A program made the translations under genes and the position numbers. Under the pieces are notes generated by a model. That model saw only the letters and a program-made list of their open reading frames with translations. It was not told where the DNA came from and did no database searches. From UBA1361 sp041656375 (GTDB lineage: Bacteria > Bacillota_I > Bacilli_A > RFN20 > CAG-826), in contig CAYPGR010000002.1 in the NCBI GenBank assembly GCA_964410505.1, forward strand, positions 123,346 to 187,345: a stretch of 64,000 nt of DNA, given 5' to 3'. This document shows, piece by piece, positions 1 through 8,142 of the stretch. Positions within the stretch are counted from its first letter, which is position 1. Each line of letters opens with the position of its first letter.

Positions 1-1062
1 AAAGATTTGATGGCGATTCAATATTTATATGTCGTCGAAGGTTTTCTCGATGTTATTGCCCTTGATCGTGCCGGTATTAAAAGTGCGGTCGCTTTAATGG
101 GAACCGCCTTTACCCATGAACAAGTGACTCTTCTTAAACGGCTGAATAAAGAAATAAGAATATGGTTAGATAGTGATATTCCTGGTCAAATGGCAACCTT
201 AAGTGTTGTCAAAGACTTGATGGCGGCGGATATTAAGTTCCAAATCATCAAACCGAACGAAGAACGATTAGATCCTGATGATTATTTAAAAAAACATGGT
301 GAAGAGGCACTTCAAAAATTAAGCACAACCTTTATCTCACGCGAAGATTACATCTTCAATTACTATATGGCGACGAATAAACGTGATGATATTGAGGCGA
401 ATAAAAAGTTTGTTAATGATGTTATGGATGATGTGATTGTTAAGTTGAATAGCCGCCTCGAAGTGAGTGCTTTTATTGATCGCTTAAGTGAAGCTAGCGG
501 ATTCAATGGCGTCGTCCTTCACAAAATGTATGAGAGTAAACTTAAAAGTATTGAAAATAAGGACCGCGCCCAACGGATTGTCGAAACAAGATTACCGCTT
601 AAGCAAGTCTTAAATAAAGTGACCCAAGCAGAACGCTATATTCTCTATCAAATGATTGTCTACCCAGAGGCCCGTGCCTTCTTTGATGAAAAGGTGAAAA
701 TATTCACCCATGAAATACATCGTTATATCGCGAATTATCTTAAAGAATATGCGTCAAATGAAACCTTTAATTACGCGATGCTGCTGAATGATGTTAATAC
801 TCGGTTCGCTGATGAACATAAGATTAGTGAATATACGAATGAACTCTTAGACATTGAACAAGATCTTGATAAAGTGAAATATGATGAGGCTATCCTCAAT
901 GACTCATTAAAAATCTTACTTTATGAGCGAGAATTGAAGTTACTTGAAAAAGAACATGAAAACGCACTCCTCAAAGCAAGTGATGATGAATTGTTCTTAG
1001 CTGAGAAGAAGCGATTTTTAGAAAAAAAGCAGAAGTTAATCAAAAAATATGAACGAAAATAG
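1..1062 (+). CDS. dnaG: DNA primase DnaG, 5'-truncated by window edge
   Basis: C-terminal part of the replicative primase, which makes RNA primers for the lagging strand. The frame is open from base 1, so the true start lies upstream; the zinc-binding domain and most of the RNA-polymerase core are missing from this window only. What remains opens inside the TOPRIM fold: VVEGFLDVIAL carries the TOPRIM glutamate, followed by the DxD pair in WLDSDIPGQ. The rest is the helical C-terminal region that binds the replicative helicase. It lies 18 nt before rpoD, the classic dnaG-rpoD macromolecular-synthesis order of Firmicutes. Confidence 0.93.
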   Translation, partial: KDLMAIQYLYVVEGFLDVIALDRAGIKSAVALMGTAFTHEQVTLLKRLNKEIRIWLDSDIPGQMATLSVVKDLMAADIKFQIIKPNEERLDPDDYLKKHGEEALQKLSTTFISREDYIFNYYMATNKRDDIEANKKFVNDVMDDVIVKLNSRLEVSAFIDRLSEASGFNGVVLHKMYESKLKSIENKDRAQRIVETRLPLKQVLNKVTQAERYILYQMIVYPEARAFFDEKVKIFTHEIHRYIANYLKEYASNETFNYAMLLNDVNTRFADEHKISEYTNELLDIEQDLDKVKYDEAILNDSLKILLYERELKLLEKEHENALLKASDDELFLAEKKRFLEKKQKLIKKYERK

Positions 1063-1080
1063 TAAAGGAGAAGTTAGTTT

Positions 1081-2535
1081 ATGAGTGATATCAAGAATGA
1101 AGATGGTTTAGACTTCGAAGAAGAAATTGTGGTTGAAGATGAAGAAGAGGAAGCACTTTTAACGCTGCCCCAAATTCGGAAACAACTCCTTGAAGAGGCA
1201 CGGAAGAACAATAATCAAATTGATCAAGACGACGTGATTGAGGCGACTGCCCACTTAGATCTTAAAGAGACGGATATGGAAAAACTAATCACTTACTTTA
1301 AAAACAATAAAGTAACGGTCATAAGCGATATTGAAGCTGAAGATTATGATCCGGATTTTGTGAAGTTTGTGACAGGTGACTCTGATGTCATCGTTGAAGA
1401 TGAAGAAGTTGAATTTGAAGATGAAGAAGAGGAAGAACTCCTTTTTGGTGAAGCCTTTAAAGATGAAGAGGAAGAAAATTACGAAGAAAATCAACGCGTT
1501 AAAACAATTTCTCTCGGCGAAGTAAAAACAAGTGATTCCGTTAAGATTTATATGAAAGAAATGGGCCAATATAATCTATTAAAAGCTGACGAAGAAATAA
1601 ACTTAGCCCGTCGTTATAAATTAGAAGGCGATATGGATGCCCGTGATGAACTCATTACGCGCAACCTCCGACTAGTTTTTAATCAAGCGAAAAAATATAG
1701 CTCAACGAATATGCACCTCCTTGATTTAATCCAAGAAGGCAATATTGGTTTAATGAAGGCGGTTGAAAAGTTCGATTTCACAAAAGGATTTAAGTTTTCT
1801 ACGTATGCGACGTGGTGGATTAAACAAAGTATTACGCGCTCGATCGCCGATCAAGCTCGTACCATCCGTATTCCTGTTCACATGGTTGAAACCATCAATA
1901 AAATTAGTCGGACCCAACGGCGGTTGACCCAAGAATTTGGTCGTGATGCCACTCCCGAAGAAATTAGTGACGCACTCATTACATATCGTCCAAAAGAAAT
2001 TGAAGAATTATTGGCGTTAAATGAAAATAAAGAACAAGTCCCGCTCCCAGAAGATAAGGCCGATCATGTCCGTAAAGTGCTTGATGCGATTGAGATATTA
2101 GTTAAAGATCTTAAACGTCAACCAACCATTGAAGAAATTAGTGAATCTTTCCGGGAATTTAGTCCAGCTCGTATTCGCGAAATTCAAGCCATCGCGATGG
2201 AACCAGTGAGTTTAGAATCACCAATTGGTGAAGAAGATGACAGCCATCTTGGTGACTTTGTGGAAGATAAAGATAATGAGACACCGACTGACTTTGTCAG
2301 GAAGAGTATTCTCCACGACCAACTACGTGAAAATATGCTTGAATTCCTGACACCACGTGAAGAAAAAGTATTAAGACTTCGCTATGGATTCGATGACGAC
2401 AAACCGCGGACCCTCGAAGAAGTGGGTAAAATCTTTGGCGTTACTCGTGAACGTATTCGGCAAATTGAAGCTAAAGCCATAAAAAAACTACGTCATCCAA
2501 GTCGGACCAAAGGTCTTCGAGGACATAATCAATAA
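1081..2535 (+). CDS. rpoD: Primary sigma factor RpoD (sigma-70), with apparent region-3 duplication
   Basis: Housekeeping sigma factor. 484 aa, start preceded by AAAGGAG. The N-terminal third is very acidic, with Glu/Asp runs around residues 13-25 and 105-133 in the region 1.1 position. Region 1.2 begins near residue 151. Region 2 (about 180-265) has the expected STYATWWIKQSITRSI. Region 4 has the helix-turn-helix near 446-470 (LEEVGKIFGVTRERIRQIE) and the usual HPSRTKGLRG end. Between regions 2 and 4 the sigma-3 pattern (L..E..R..T.EEIS....I.EI) occurs twice, at about 279-317 and 339-378, where family members normally have one. The stop overlaps the trmK start (TAATG). Confidence 0.97.
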   Translation: MSDIKNEDGLDFEEEIVVEDEEEEALLTLPQIRKQLLEEARKNNNQIDQDDVIEATAHLDLKETDMEKLITYFKNNKVTVISDIEAEDYDPDFVKFVTGDSDVIVEDEEVEFEDEEEEELLFGEAFKDEEEENYEENQRVKTISLGEVKTSDSVKIYMKEMGQYNLLKADEEINLARRYKLEGDMDARDELITRNLRLVFNQAKKYSSTNMHLLDLIQEGNIGLMKAVEKFDFTKGFKFSTYATWWIKQSITRSIADQARTIRIPVHMVETINKISRTQRRLTQEFGRDATPEEISDALITYRPKEIEELLALNENKEQVPLPEDKADHVRKVLDAIEILVKDLKRQPTIEEISESFREFSPARIREIQAIAMEPVSLESPIGEEDDSHLGDFVEDKDNETPTDFVRKSILHDQLRENMLEFLTPREEKVLRLRYGFDDDKPRTLEEVGKIFGVTRERIRQIEAKAIKKLRHPSRTKGLRGHNQ

Positions 2536-3197
2536 TGTTGACACGTCGGCTTCAAGCGATTGCCGCTTATATTAAGGCCGATGATGTTGTTGCTGATATT
2601 GGTAGCGATCACGGAAAAATACCCCGTTATTTAATTAGCCAAGGACATAGTTATGTCTACGCTAATGAGAATAAAAAAGGGCCATATAACCGTCTTAAAG
2701 AAGAGTTAAATGACATTAAGGACGGTTTAATCGAAGTTGACTTGGCCGATGGCCTCAATAAGCTCCCGGCCCGAGTTAACACCATTGTGATTGCTGGCAT
2801 GGGAGGCGAACTCATTGGCGACATCTTATCAAAACGGTCGGATAAACTCGACACGGTTAAAAAGTTGATCCTCGCTCCGAATGGGGCAGAGGAATCGCTG
2901 CGACGATTGATTAGCTATCTTGGTTTTACAATCGTTAGTGAAACGGTCATTGAGGAAAAAGGAAAGTTTTATGAGATTCTGGTTGCAGAAAATCGGCCTT
3001 GTCTCGTCTGTGGTGTCGAAACGAAGTTTGGGGCCTACAATATGATGATCAAAAGTGATGCTTTTCTGCGGAAGTGGCAAGAAGTTTATCACCGAAATGA
3101 AGTTTTACTTGCTAACCCTGATTTAAGTCCCGCACGACGTGCGGAGATTCTTGAAGAACAAGCACATATTCAAAAAGCATTAACGAAGAAGGATTAA
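2535..3197 (+). CDS. trmK: tRNA (adenine22-N1)-methyltransferase TrmK
   Basis: SAM-dependent enzyme that methylates N1 of A22 in bacterial tRNAs. 220 aa, normal for the family. Seen: the SAM-binding motif I VADIGSDHGKIP near residues 19-30 and the family motif IAGMGGELI in the middle. The C-terminal part is helical and charged, as expected for the coiled coil. The start codon shares one base with the rpoD stop, so it is probably translationally coupled. It is followed after 2 nt by the Nif3-like gene; rpoD-trmK-nif3 is a conserved Firmicutes order. Confidence 0.92.
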   Translation: MLTRRLQAIAAYIKADDVVADIGSDHGKIPRYLISQGHSYVYANENKKGPYNRLKEELNDIKDGLIEVDLADGLNKLPARVNTIVIAGMGGELIGDILSKRSDKLDTVKKLILAPNGAEESLRRLISYLGFTIVSETVIEEKGKFYEILVAENRPCLVCGVETKFGAYNMMIKSDAFLRKWQEVYHRNEVLLANPDLSPARRAEILEEQAHIQKALTKKD

Positions 3198-3199
3198 AG

Positions 3200-3976
3200 A
3201 TGAAAACAAATCAATTACTTAATAAACTGGGTCGGCTGTATCCAAAACGCATCGCCCTCAAAAACAAGGATGTGGTTGGTTATATGGCGGGACAAAAAGT
3301 CAAAGAGATCAATAAAATCGTCTTATTGCTCGATCTCGATGAAATTGTGCTTGAAGAAGCCCTCCGTCACCAACCAGATTTAATCTTGACACACCATCCA
3401 TTTATTTATGGCACGCGGGCGAAAGTATTTAAAAGAGATGAAAAAAAGGCGCTCCTTGCTAAATATTTAGACACGTTACCCTTAATGGTCTATTCGATGC
3501 ACACAAACTTTGATGAAGCACCAAACGGGATGAATGATGCCTTAGCTGAGAAACTCGGGTTAATTGACATAAAACCATTACAAAAGGCGCCGATGGCGCG
3601 TGGTGGAAGATTAGAAAAAGCGATGCCACTAGAGGTTTTTAGCCAACACGCAGTTAAGGTGCTTGATTCTCAATACGGTCTCCTTGTTGATGCTGGTAAA
3701 GAAATGATTGAAACGGTCGCCATTATTGGTGGTGGTGGCAGTAGAAGTTGGTCTGTCGCGCAAGAGGAAGGCTATGATCTCTATATTAGTGGCGACGCGC
3801 CGCACTATGTGCGCCGTGATATCATGAATGCGCAATATAATTATCTAGATTTGCCACATGAAATTGAAAACATCTTTCTATCGAAAATGAAAGAGGTGCT
3901 TATGCAAATAGATTCCAATTTAGAAATCATCACCATTAAGCACGAAATCCCTCCAAAACTTGTAAAAGTTGAATAG
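3200..3976 (+). CDS. Nif3-like dinuclear metal centre hexameric protein
   Basis: NIF3/YqfO family protein of uncertain biochemical role, often annotated as a GTP cyclohydrolase 1 type 2 homolog. 258 aa, the short form without the inserted middle domain found in Bacillus YqfO. Metal-ligand motifs are visible: THHPF at residues 64-68, MHTNFD further on, and near the C-terminus SGDAPHY and LPHEIEN. The start has AAGGA six bases upstream. The stop region reads TAG TAG TAA TAA in frame, so there are four consecutive stops, and an AT-rich 3' motif follows (see 3974-4020). Confidence 0.88.
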   Translation: MKTNQLLNKLGRLYPKRIALKNKDVVGYMAGQKVKEINKIVLLLDLDEIVLEEALRHQPDLILTHHPFIYGTRAKVFKRDEKKALLAKYLDTLPLMVYSMHTNFDEAPNGMNDALAEKLGLIDIKPLQKAPMARGGRLEKAMPLEVFSQHAVKVLDSQYGLLVDAGKEMIETVAIIGGGGSRSWSVAQEEGYDLYISGDAPHYVRRDIMNAQYNYLDLPHEIENIFLSKMKEVLMQIDSNLEIITIKHEIPPKLVKVE

Positions 3977-4020
3977 TAGTAATAAAGTAGTTATTATTTA
4001 GTAACTAAATAGTATAAAGA
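3974..4020 (+). repeat. 3'-flank motif: tandem stops plus TTTAGTA-type repeat
   Basis: Sequence just after the Nif3-like gene: TAG TAG TAA TAA, then AT-rich DNA with TTATTATTTAGTA and the small palindrome TTTAGTAACTAAA. Related AT-rich tracts with TTAGTAGTTTTT follow xseB, rel, radC and pemK in the same orientation relative to the gene. Function unknown. Confidence 0.4.
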
Positions 4021-4033
4021 AAAGAGAATGCAT

Positions 4034-5383
4034 ATGGACTTTGCACAATACAATATCGATAAAGACTTAATTGCCGTCCTAAATAGTCATGGTTATAATA
4101 CGATGACGGATGTACAATCGACAATTATCCCGCTTGCCCTCAAAGGTGAATCACTGATCGTGAAGGCAAAAACCGGAAGTGGTAAAACCCATAGTTTTCT
4201 CATTCCCCTGATAGCAAAATTAACCAAAGATGGTGGGATCCAAGCCATTATTCTTGCCCCAACGCGCGAATTAGCACGCCAAATTTACGATTTTGCTCAA
4301 GAATTAAATAAAGAATACAAGAATGTTGATGTGCTCCTTTTAGCAGGTGGTCTTGAAAAATCGAGACATAAAGAACGATTAGCCAATAAACCAGCGCTCA
4401 TCATTGCGACCCCAGGGCGGTTAAATGATCTTTTAGTTAATGAAGATGTGACGAGCTTAAAAACAGTCCATACGGTCATTCTCGACGAGGGCGATATGCT
4501 CTTAGATTCAGGCTTTTTTGAAGTTATTTCCAAAACCCTCGATGTTATTAATGCCAAAACCGTACAACTCTTCAGTGCCACGATTCCGCAAAAACTTGCA
4601 AACCTGGTTACGAATAAAACAGGCGTGCGGAAAATCACTGATGTCGATAGAAGTGACAAAACAAGTGATTCAGTAACCCATTATCTTATTGATGTTCATC
4701 ACAAAAATCGCTTTGAAGTCATTGCTGATTTCATCAAAGTGTATAATCCGTATTTACTATTGGTTTTCGGTTCAACGAATAAAGATGTCATGAGTCTTTA
4801 TGAATTCTTAATAGGCAAAGGGCTTAAAATCGGCTTATTAACCGGCGAACTTGAAAATCGGAAACGGAAAGCCATGTTCCGTAGGATTAAAGAAAATGAG
4901 TTCCAAGTTGTGGTGGCAAGTGATATTGCAGCCCGGGGCATTGATATATTAGATGTGAGCCATGTCGTAAGTCTAAGTTTCCCGTATGATCTTGAGTTTT
5001 ATTTTCACCGTGCGGGTCGAACTGGACGGAATCAAAATATAGGAGACGCTTTTACACTTTATGATCACGATGATTTACCAACCGTCGCGAAAATTGAAGC
5101 GCTTGGGATTCACTTTAAACTTCTCACCTATCGTGATGGCGAATTTGTTGAAGGAAAGCGTAAAGAAAAGGCCAAGAAGTCTGTTACCCCAGACGAAAAA
5201 GTACTTGACACGAAAATTAGAAAAGCGGTCGCCGCTAGTAAAACGAAAGAAGTACGCCCTGGTTATAAGAAAAAAGTAAAAAAAGCGGTTGAAAAGGTCA
5301 AAAAAGCCCATCGTCGGCAAGTGATCAAGAAATCAATCAAAGAACAAAGAATGAAGAATAAACGAGGAGGAAGTGATGAATAA
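4034..5383 (+). CDS. DEAD-box RNA helicase, CshB-like
   Basis: ATP-dependent RNA helicase likely acting in ribosome assembly or RNA decay. All core motifs are present: Q motif near the N-terminus, motif I AKTGSGKT, APTRELA, TPGR, motif II LDEGD (about residues 150-154), SAT, and the C-terminal RecA-like lobe with ARGID and HRAGRTGR. Motif II reads DEGD rather than DEAD, a permitted but uncommon variant. The last 70 residues are strongly basic, rich in Lys and Arg, suited to RNA binding. ATG at 4034 is preferred over the in-frame ATG at 4028, because the purine-rich AAAGAAAAGAG lies 7 nt upstream of it and would touch the earlier one. The 3' end overlaps nfo. Confidence 0.92.
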   Translation: MDFAQYNIDKDLIAVLNSHGYNTMTDVQSTIIPLALKGESLIVKAKTGSGKTHSFLIPLIAKLTKDGGIQAIILAPTRELARQIYDFAQELNKEYKNVDVLLLAGGLEKSRHKERLANKPALIIATPGRLNDLLVNEDVTSLKTVHTVILDEGDMLLDSGFFEVISKTLDVINAKTVQLFSATIPQKLANLVTNKTGVRKITDVDRSDKTSDSVTHYLIDVHHKNRFEVIADFIKVYNPYLLLVFGSTNKDVMSLYEFLIGKGLKIGLLTGELENRKRKAMFRRIKENEFQVVVASDIAARGIDILDVSHVVSLSFPYDLEFYFHRAGRTGRNQNIGDAFTLYDHDDLPTVAKIEALGIHFKLLTYRDGEFVEGKRKEKAKKSVTPDEKVLDTKIRKAVAASKTKEVRPGYKKKVKKAVEKVKKAHRRQVIKKSIKEQRMKNKRGGSDE

Positions 5384-6269
5384 CCCTATTATTATCGGTA
5401 GTCATGTCGGAATGAGTGGTCCAGATTATTTTATTGGCGCTATTAATGAGGCGCTTCGTTATGGTGCTAATACCTTTATGATCTACACGGGCGCACCACA
5501 AAATACGGTTCGCCGGCCGACAAAAGATATGCACGCTGAAGAAGGTAAGGGTTACTTAAAGGAAAAGGGATTTGATATTAATCATATTGTCGCCCATGCC
5601 CCCTATATTATTAATCTTGGTAACACCGTTAAACCGGAAACCTATGAATTAGCCGTCTCTTTCCTTCAAGAAGAACTGATTCGGGTCGCTGCCTTTGGTA
5701 TTAAAAATGTTGTTTTACATCCTGGTGCCCATGTTGGCGCCGGAGTTGAAGCGGGAATTAACAAAATTATTGAAGGCTTAAATCTAGTCCTTGATAAAGA
5801 TACCAGTGGGACAACGATTGCCCTTGAAACGATGGCAGGAAAAGGGACCGAAATCGGTCGCAGTTTTCAAGAAATCAAACAAATCATCGATGGGGTTCAT
5901 AAAAAGGAGCAAATTGGCGTATGTCTCGATACGTGCCATATTAATGATGCAGGTTATGATGTCCAAAATATCGAAGCGATCCTTGATGAATTTGATCACG
6001 TCATTGGCTTAGAATATCTAAAAGTCATTCACGTCAATGATTCTAAAAATAATCGTGGGGCCGCAAAAGACCGCCATGAGAACTTAGGGTTCGGGACCAT
6101 TGGCTTTGAAACCTTGATGAAATACATCACCCATCCACGGCTTGCAGGGATTCCTAAAATTCTTGAGACACCCTATGTTGGCGAAAATGCCCCATATGGG
6201 CTTGAAATCGCCATGATTAAAGAAAATAAATGGAATGCCGAGCTAAAAAACATCCTTAGCGAGAACTAG
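5376..6269 (+). CDS. nfo: Endonuclease IV (apurinic/apyrimidinic endonuclease)
   Basis: Zinc-dependent AP endonuclease of base-excision repair that cuts 5' of abasic sites. About 297 aa, normal size. Seen: SHVGMSG at the start, family ligand motifs VLHPGAH, ALETMAGKG, CLDTCHINDAGYD and VIHVNDSKN, and the closing signature ILETPYVGENAPYG. ATG at 5376 is preferred to GTG at 5373 because GAGGAGG is 5-6 nt upstream. It overlaps the helicase gene by 8 nt, suggesting translational coupling. Confidence 0.96.
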   Translation: MNNPIIIGSHVGMSGPDYFIGAINEALRYGANTFMIYTGAPQNTVRRPTKDMHAEEGKGYLKEKGFDINHIVAHAPYIINLGNTVKPETYELAVSFLQEELIRVAAFGIKNVVLHPGAHVGAGVEAGINKIIEGLNLVLDKDTSGTTIALETMAGKGTEIGRSFQEIKQIIDGVHKKEQIGVCLDTCHINDAGYDVQNIEAILDEFDHVIGLEYLKVIHVNDSKNNRGAAKDRHENLGFGTIGFETLMKYITHPRLAGIPKILETPYVGENAPYGLEIAMIKENKWNAELKNILSEN

Positions 6270-6347
6270 ACTATAAATATACAATATTTAAGCAATACAA
6301 ATTATTTTGTGTTATTATATACAAGCAATTAGAGGAGATATTAAATT

Positions 6348-6497
6348 ATGAGAGTAAATATTCAATTACGCTGCACTGAATGCCAAGAAGAAAACTATCT
6401 TACTAGCAAAAATAAAAAAACAAATCCAGAACGGATTGAAAAGAAAAAATTTTGCTCACGGTGCAATAAAGTAACCATCCACCGCGAAAAGAAATAA
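6348..6497 (+). CDS. rpmG: 50S ribosomal protein L33 (zinc-ribbon form)
   Basis: Short 49-aa gene. It begins MRVNIQLRCTECQEENY and has two Cys pairs (CTEC near residues 9-12 and CSRC near 36-39) that make the zinc ribbon of the Cys-containing L33 type, ending KVTIHREKK. A clear Shine-Dalgarno AGAGGAG lies 8-9 nt upstream. The 78 nt before it are very AT-rich and probably hold its promoter. Followed 22 nt later by efp. Confidence 0.93.
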   Translation: MRVNIQLRCTECQEENYLTSKNKKTNPERIEKKKFCSRCNKVTIHREKK

Positions 6498-6519
6498 GCA
6501 GGTAAAGGAGGTTTAAAGT

Positions 6520-7077
6520 ATGGTAAACGTTACAGAACTTAGACCCGGAAACTATTTTGTTGAAGGTGGGGAAATCTACCACGTGATCGACATCTTACTG
6601 AATAAAACAGCCATGCGCAAAATGGTGGCCAAATTAAAAGTAAAAAATGTCCGCTCAGGGGCTATTACCGAACAAACATACAACAGTGGCTATGCCATTG
6701 ACCGTATTAGTATTAATAAAAGAAAGATGCAATATCTCTACGATAGTGGCGATCTTTTAGTGTTTATGAATACCGATACGTTCGAACAAGTCGAATTAAA
6801 CAAAAGCTCAATGACATGGGAATTAAACTTCTTAGTCGAAAATAGTGAAGTGGAAATGGCGAGCTATGAAGATGAAATCTTCGGTGTTACCTTACCTGCT
6901 AAAGTCGACTTAAAAGTCACGGAAACCGCGCCAGGCGTTAAAGGCAATACGGTCCAAAACGCGACCAAAGATGCGGTCTTAGAAACCGGATGGAAACTTC
7001 GGGTTCCGCTCTTCATTGAAGAAGGTGAAGTAATTACAATCAAAACCACTGATGGTAGTTACGATGGTCGCGCCTAA
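6520..7077 (+). CDS. efp: Translation elongation factor P
   Basis: EF-P binds between the P and E sites and relieves ribosome stalling at polyproline stretches. 185 aa, full length. Three beta-barrel domains are recognisable, with the C-terminal signature ATKDAVLETGWKLRVPLFI and EGEVITIKTTDGSYDGRA. The tip loop of domain I is unusual: where the family has KPGKG, this protein reads NKTAMRKM, so the canonical modified lysine position appears to be Met. AAAGGAGG lies 9 nt before ATG. The stop overlaps the yneF-like start (TAATG). Confidence 0.94.
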   Translation: MVNVTELRPGNYFVEGGEIYHVIDILLNKTAMRKMVAKLKVKNVRSGAITEQTYNSGYAIDRISINKRKMQYLYDSGDLLVFMNTDTFEQVELNKSSMTWELNFLVENSEVEMASYEDEIFGVTLPAKVDLKVTETAPGVKGNTVQNATKDAVLETGWKLRVPLFIEEGEVITIKTTDGSYDGRA

Positions 7078-7289
7078 TGATTAACGTATGGGCTGCCGTC
7101 GGTATTGCGGTTTTTGCCCTCATTGCCGGAGCTGTTGCTGGATTCTTTATTAGTCGTAAAGTTTTCCAAGACCAATTAAAGAAGAATCCCCCGATTAGTG
7201 AAAAACAAATTCGGACGATGCTCACGATGATGGGTCGCAAACCAAGCGAAAAACAAGTTCGCGAAATCATGCGCGGCATGAATCAATAA
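7077..7289 (+). CDS. yneF: YneF family (UPF0154) small membrane protein
   Basis: 70 aa. One N-terminal transmembrane helix (about residues 5-25, VGIAVFALIAGAVAGFFI) is followed by the family pattern SRKVFQDQLKKNPPI, EKQIRTMLTMMGRKPSEKQV and IMRGMN. Function is unknown in all species. Translationally coupled to efp by a one-base overlap and followed by a strong terminator. Confidence 0.88.
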   Translation: MINVWAAVGIAVFALIAGAVAGFFISRKVFQDQLKKNPPISEKQIRTMLTMMGRKPSEKQVREIMRGMNQ

Positions 7290-7308
7290 TAAATAACTGA
7301 TGACAAAA

Positions 7309-7340
7309 TAAAAAACTGGGACAATCCCAGTTTTTTGTTT
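7309..7340. terminator. Rho-independent terminator, probably bidirectional
   Basis: AAAACTGGGA and TCCCAGTTTT around a CAA loop, with an A-run on the left and a T-run on the right. Placed between the convergent yneF and plsY genes, so it can end transcription from both sides. Confidence 0.9.
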
Positions 7341-7354
7341 GCTTAGGATGGTTC

Positions 7355-8038
7355 TTATTTCATCCACTTAATTTTATTCTCGGTCCCTTTTTGAAGCCGT
7401 TCAATATTGGACCGATGTTTGAGGATGAGTAAGATACATAGTCCGATGAGGGTCGGAATAAAATAGAAGAGATTTTGATTCGCGAGCGGATAAAAACTTA
7501 AGTTCCGAAAGCCATCAATTAAAAGTAAAGGGGAGACAGCCATTAAGAAGATGGCGCTCATAATTGAAGCGAAACTAACAATCTTGCGGACATAAAGCAT
7601 GGTAAAAAAGAAGATGAAGCCCATGACGGCAATCAGCCAGTTACTTGCTAATAGAAAGCCGGCAACGACGCTTACCGCTTTGCCACCCTTAAACTTATAA
7701 TAGACGGGATAACAATGACCCACTGCGGTCATAATCATTGCAAAATGAAGGGTTGCACTTTCATCAATATAGTGGCCTAAATTGGTGAAGAGGAATAAAA
7801 GGGTAATGAGCCAGTAAACAAAGATGCTTTTAAAGACATCAAGAAACATGACCGTGACTCCGACTTTTTTTCCGAAAACACGACCGGCATTTGAACCGCC
7901 GGCATTTTTAGAACCATAGTGGCGGACATCCTTCCGAAAAAAGACATTACTGATAATCACAGCATTGCTAATCGACCCAATAAAGTAGCCACCAGCGACA
8001 ATCACGACATAGAGTAAAATGCGAATAAAGAGTTCCAT
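7355..8038 (-). CDS. plsY: Glycerol-3-phosphate acyltransferase PlsY
   Basis: Integral membrane enzyme that transfers an acyl group from acyl-phosphate to glycerol-3-phosphate, the first step of phospholipid synthesis. 227 aa. Motifs seen: the G-S-I segment YFIGSISNA, the KNAGGSNAGR motif near residues 42-51, and GHCYPVYYKFKGGKAVSV in the middle, all within several hydrophobic segments. ATG at 8038 is chosen because AGGAGG sits 6-7 nt upstream; the longer frame (to 8053) would begin inside that ribosome-binding site. Divergent from parE, as in other Firmicutes. Confidence 0.95.
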   Translation of the reverse strand: MELFIRILLYVVIVAGGYFIGSISNAVIISNVFFRKDVRHYGSKNAGGSNAGRVFGKKVGVTVMFLDVFKSIFVYWLITLLFLFTNLGHYIDESATLHFAMIMTAVGHCYPVYYKFKGGKAVSVVAGFLLASNWLIAVMGFIFFFTMLYVRKIVSFASIMSAIFLMAVSPLLLIDGFRNLSFYPLANQNLFYFIPTLIGLCILLILKHRSNIERLQKGTENKIKWMK

Positions 8039-8077
8039 AGATAGCCTCCTCATAAAGTATAGATTAATATTAATAAC

Positions 8078-8107
8078 TTACAAAATAAAGTGATATTTTG
8101 TTATAAT
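8078..8107 (+). promoter_or_regulatory. Promoter of parE-parC
   Basis: TTACAA at 8078-8083 and TATAAT at 8102-8107 with an 18-bp spacer, 36 nt before the parE start codon. Confidence 0.75.
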
Positions 8108-8142
8108 AACAAAGAAATGTAATCACTAGAGGGATAATAATC

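Noticed and set aside
1285..1569. Minus-strand Phe/Ile-rich frame inside rpoD
   Set aside because: Shadow of the Glu/Asp-rich sigma N-terminus (GAA/GAT read backwards gives Phe/Ile); no ribosome-binding site.
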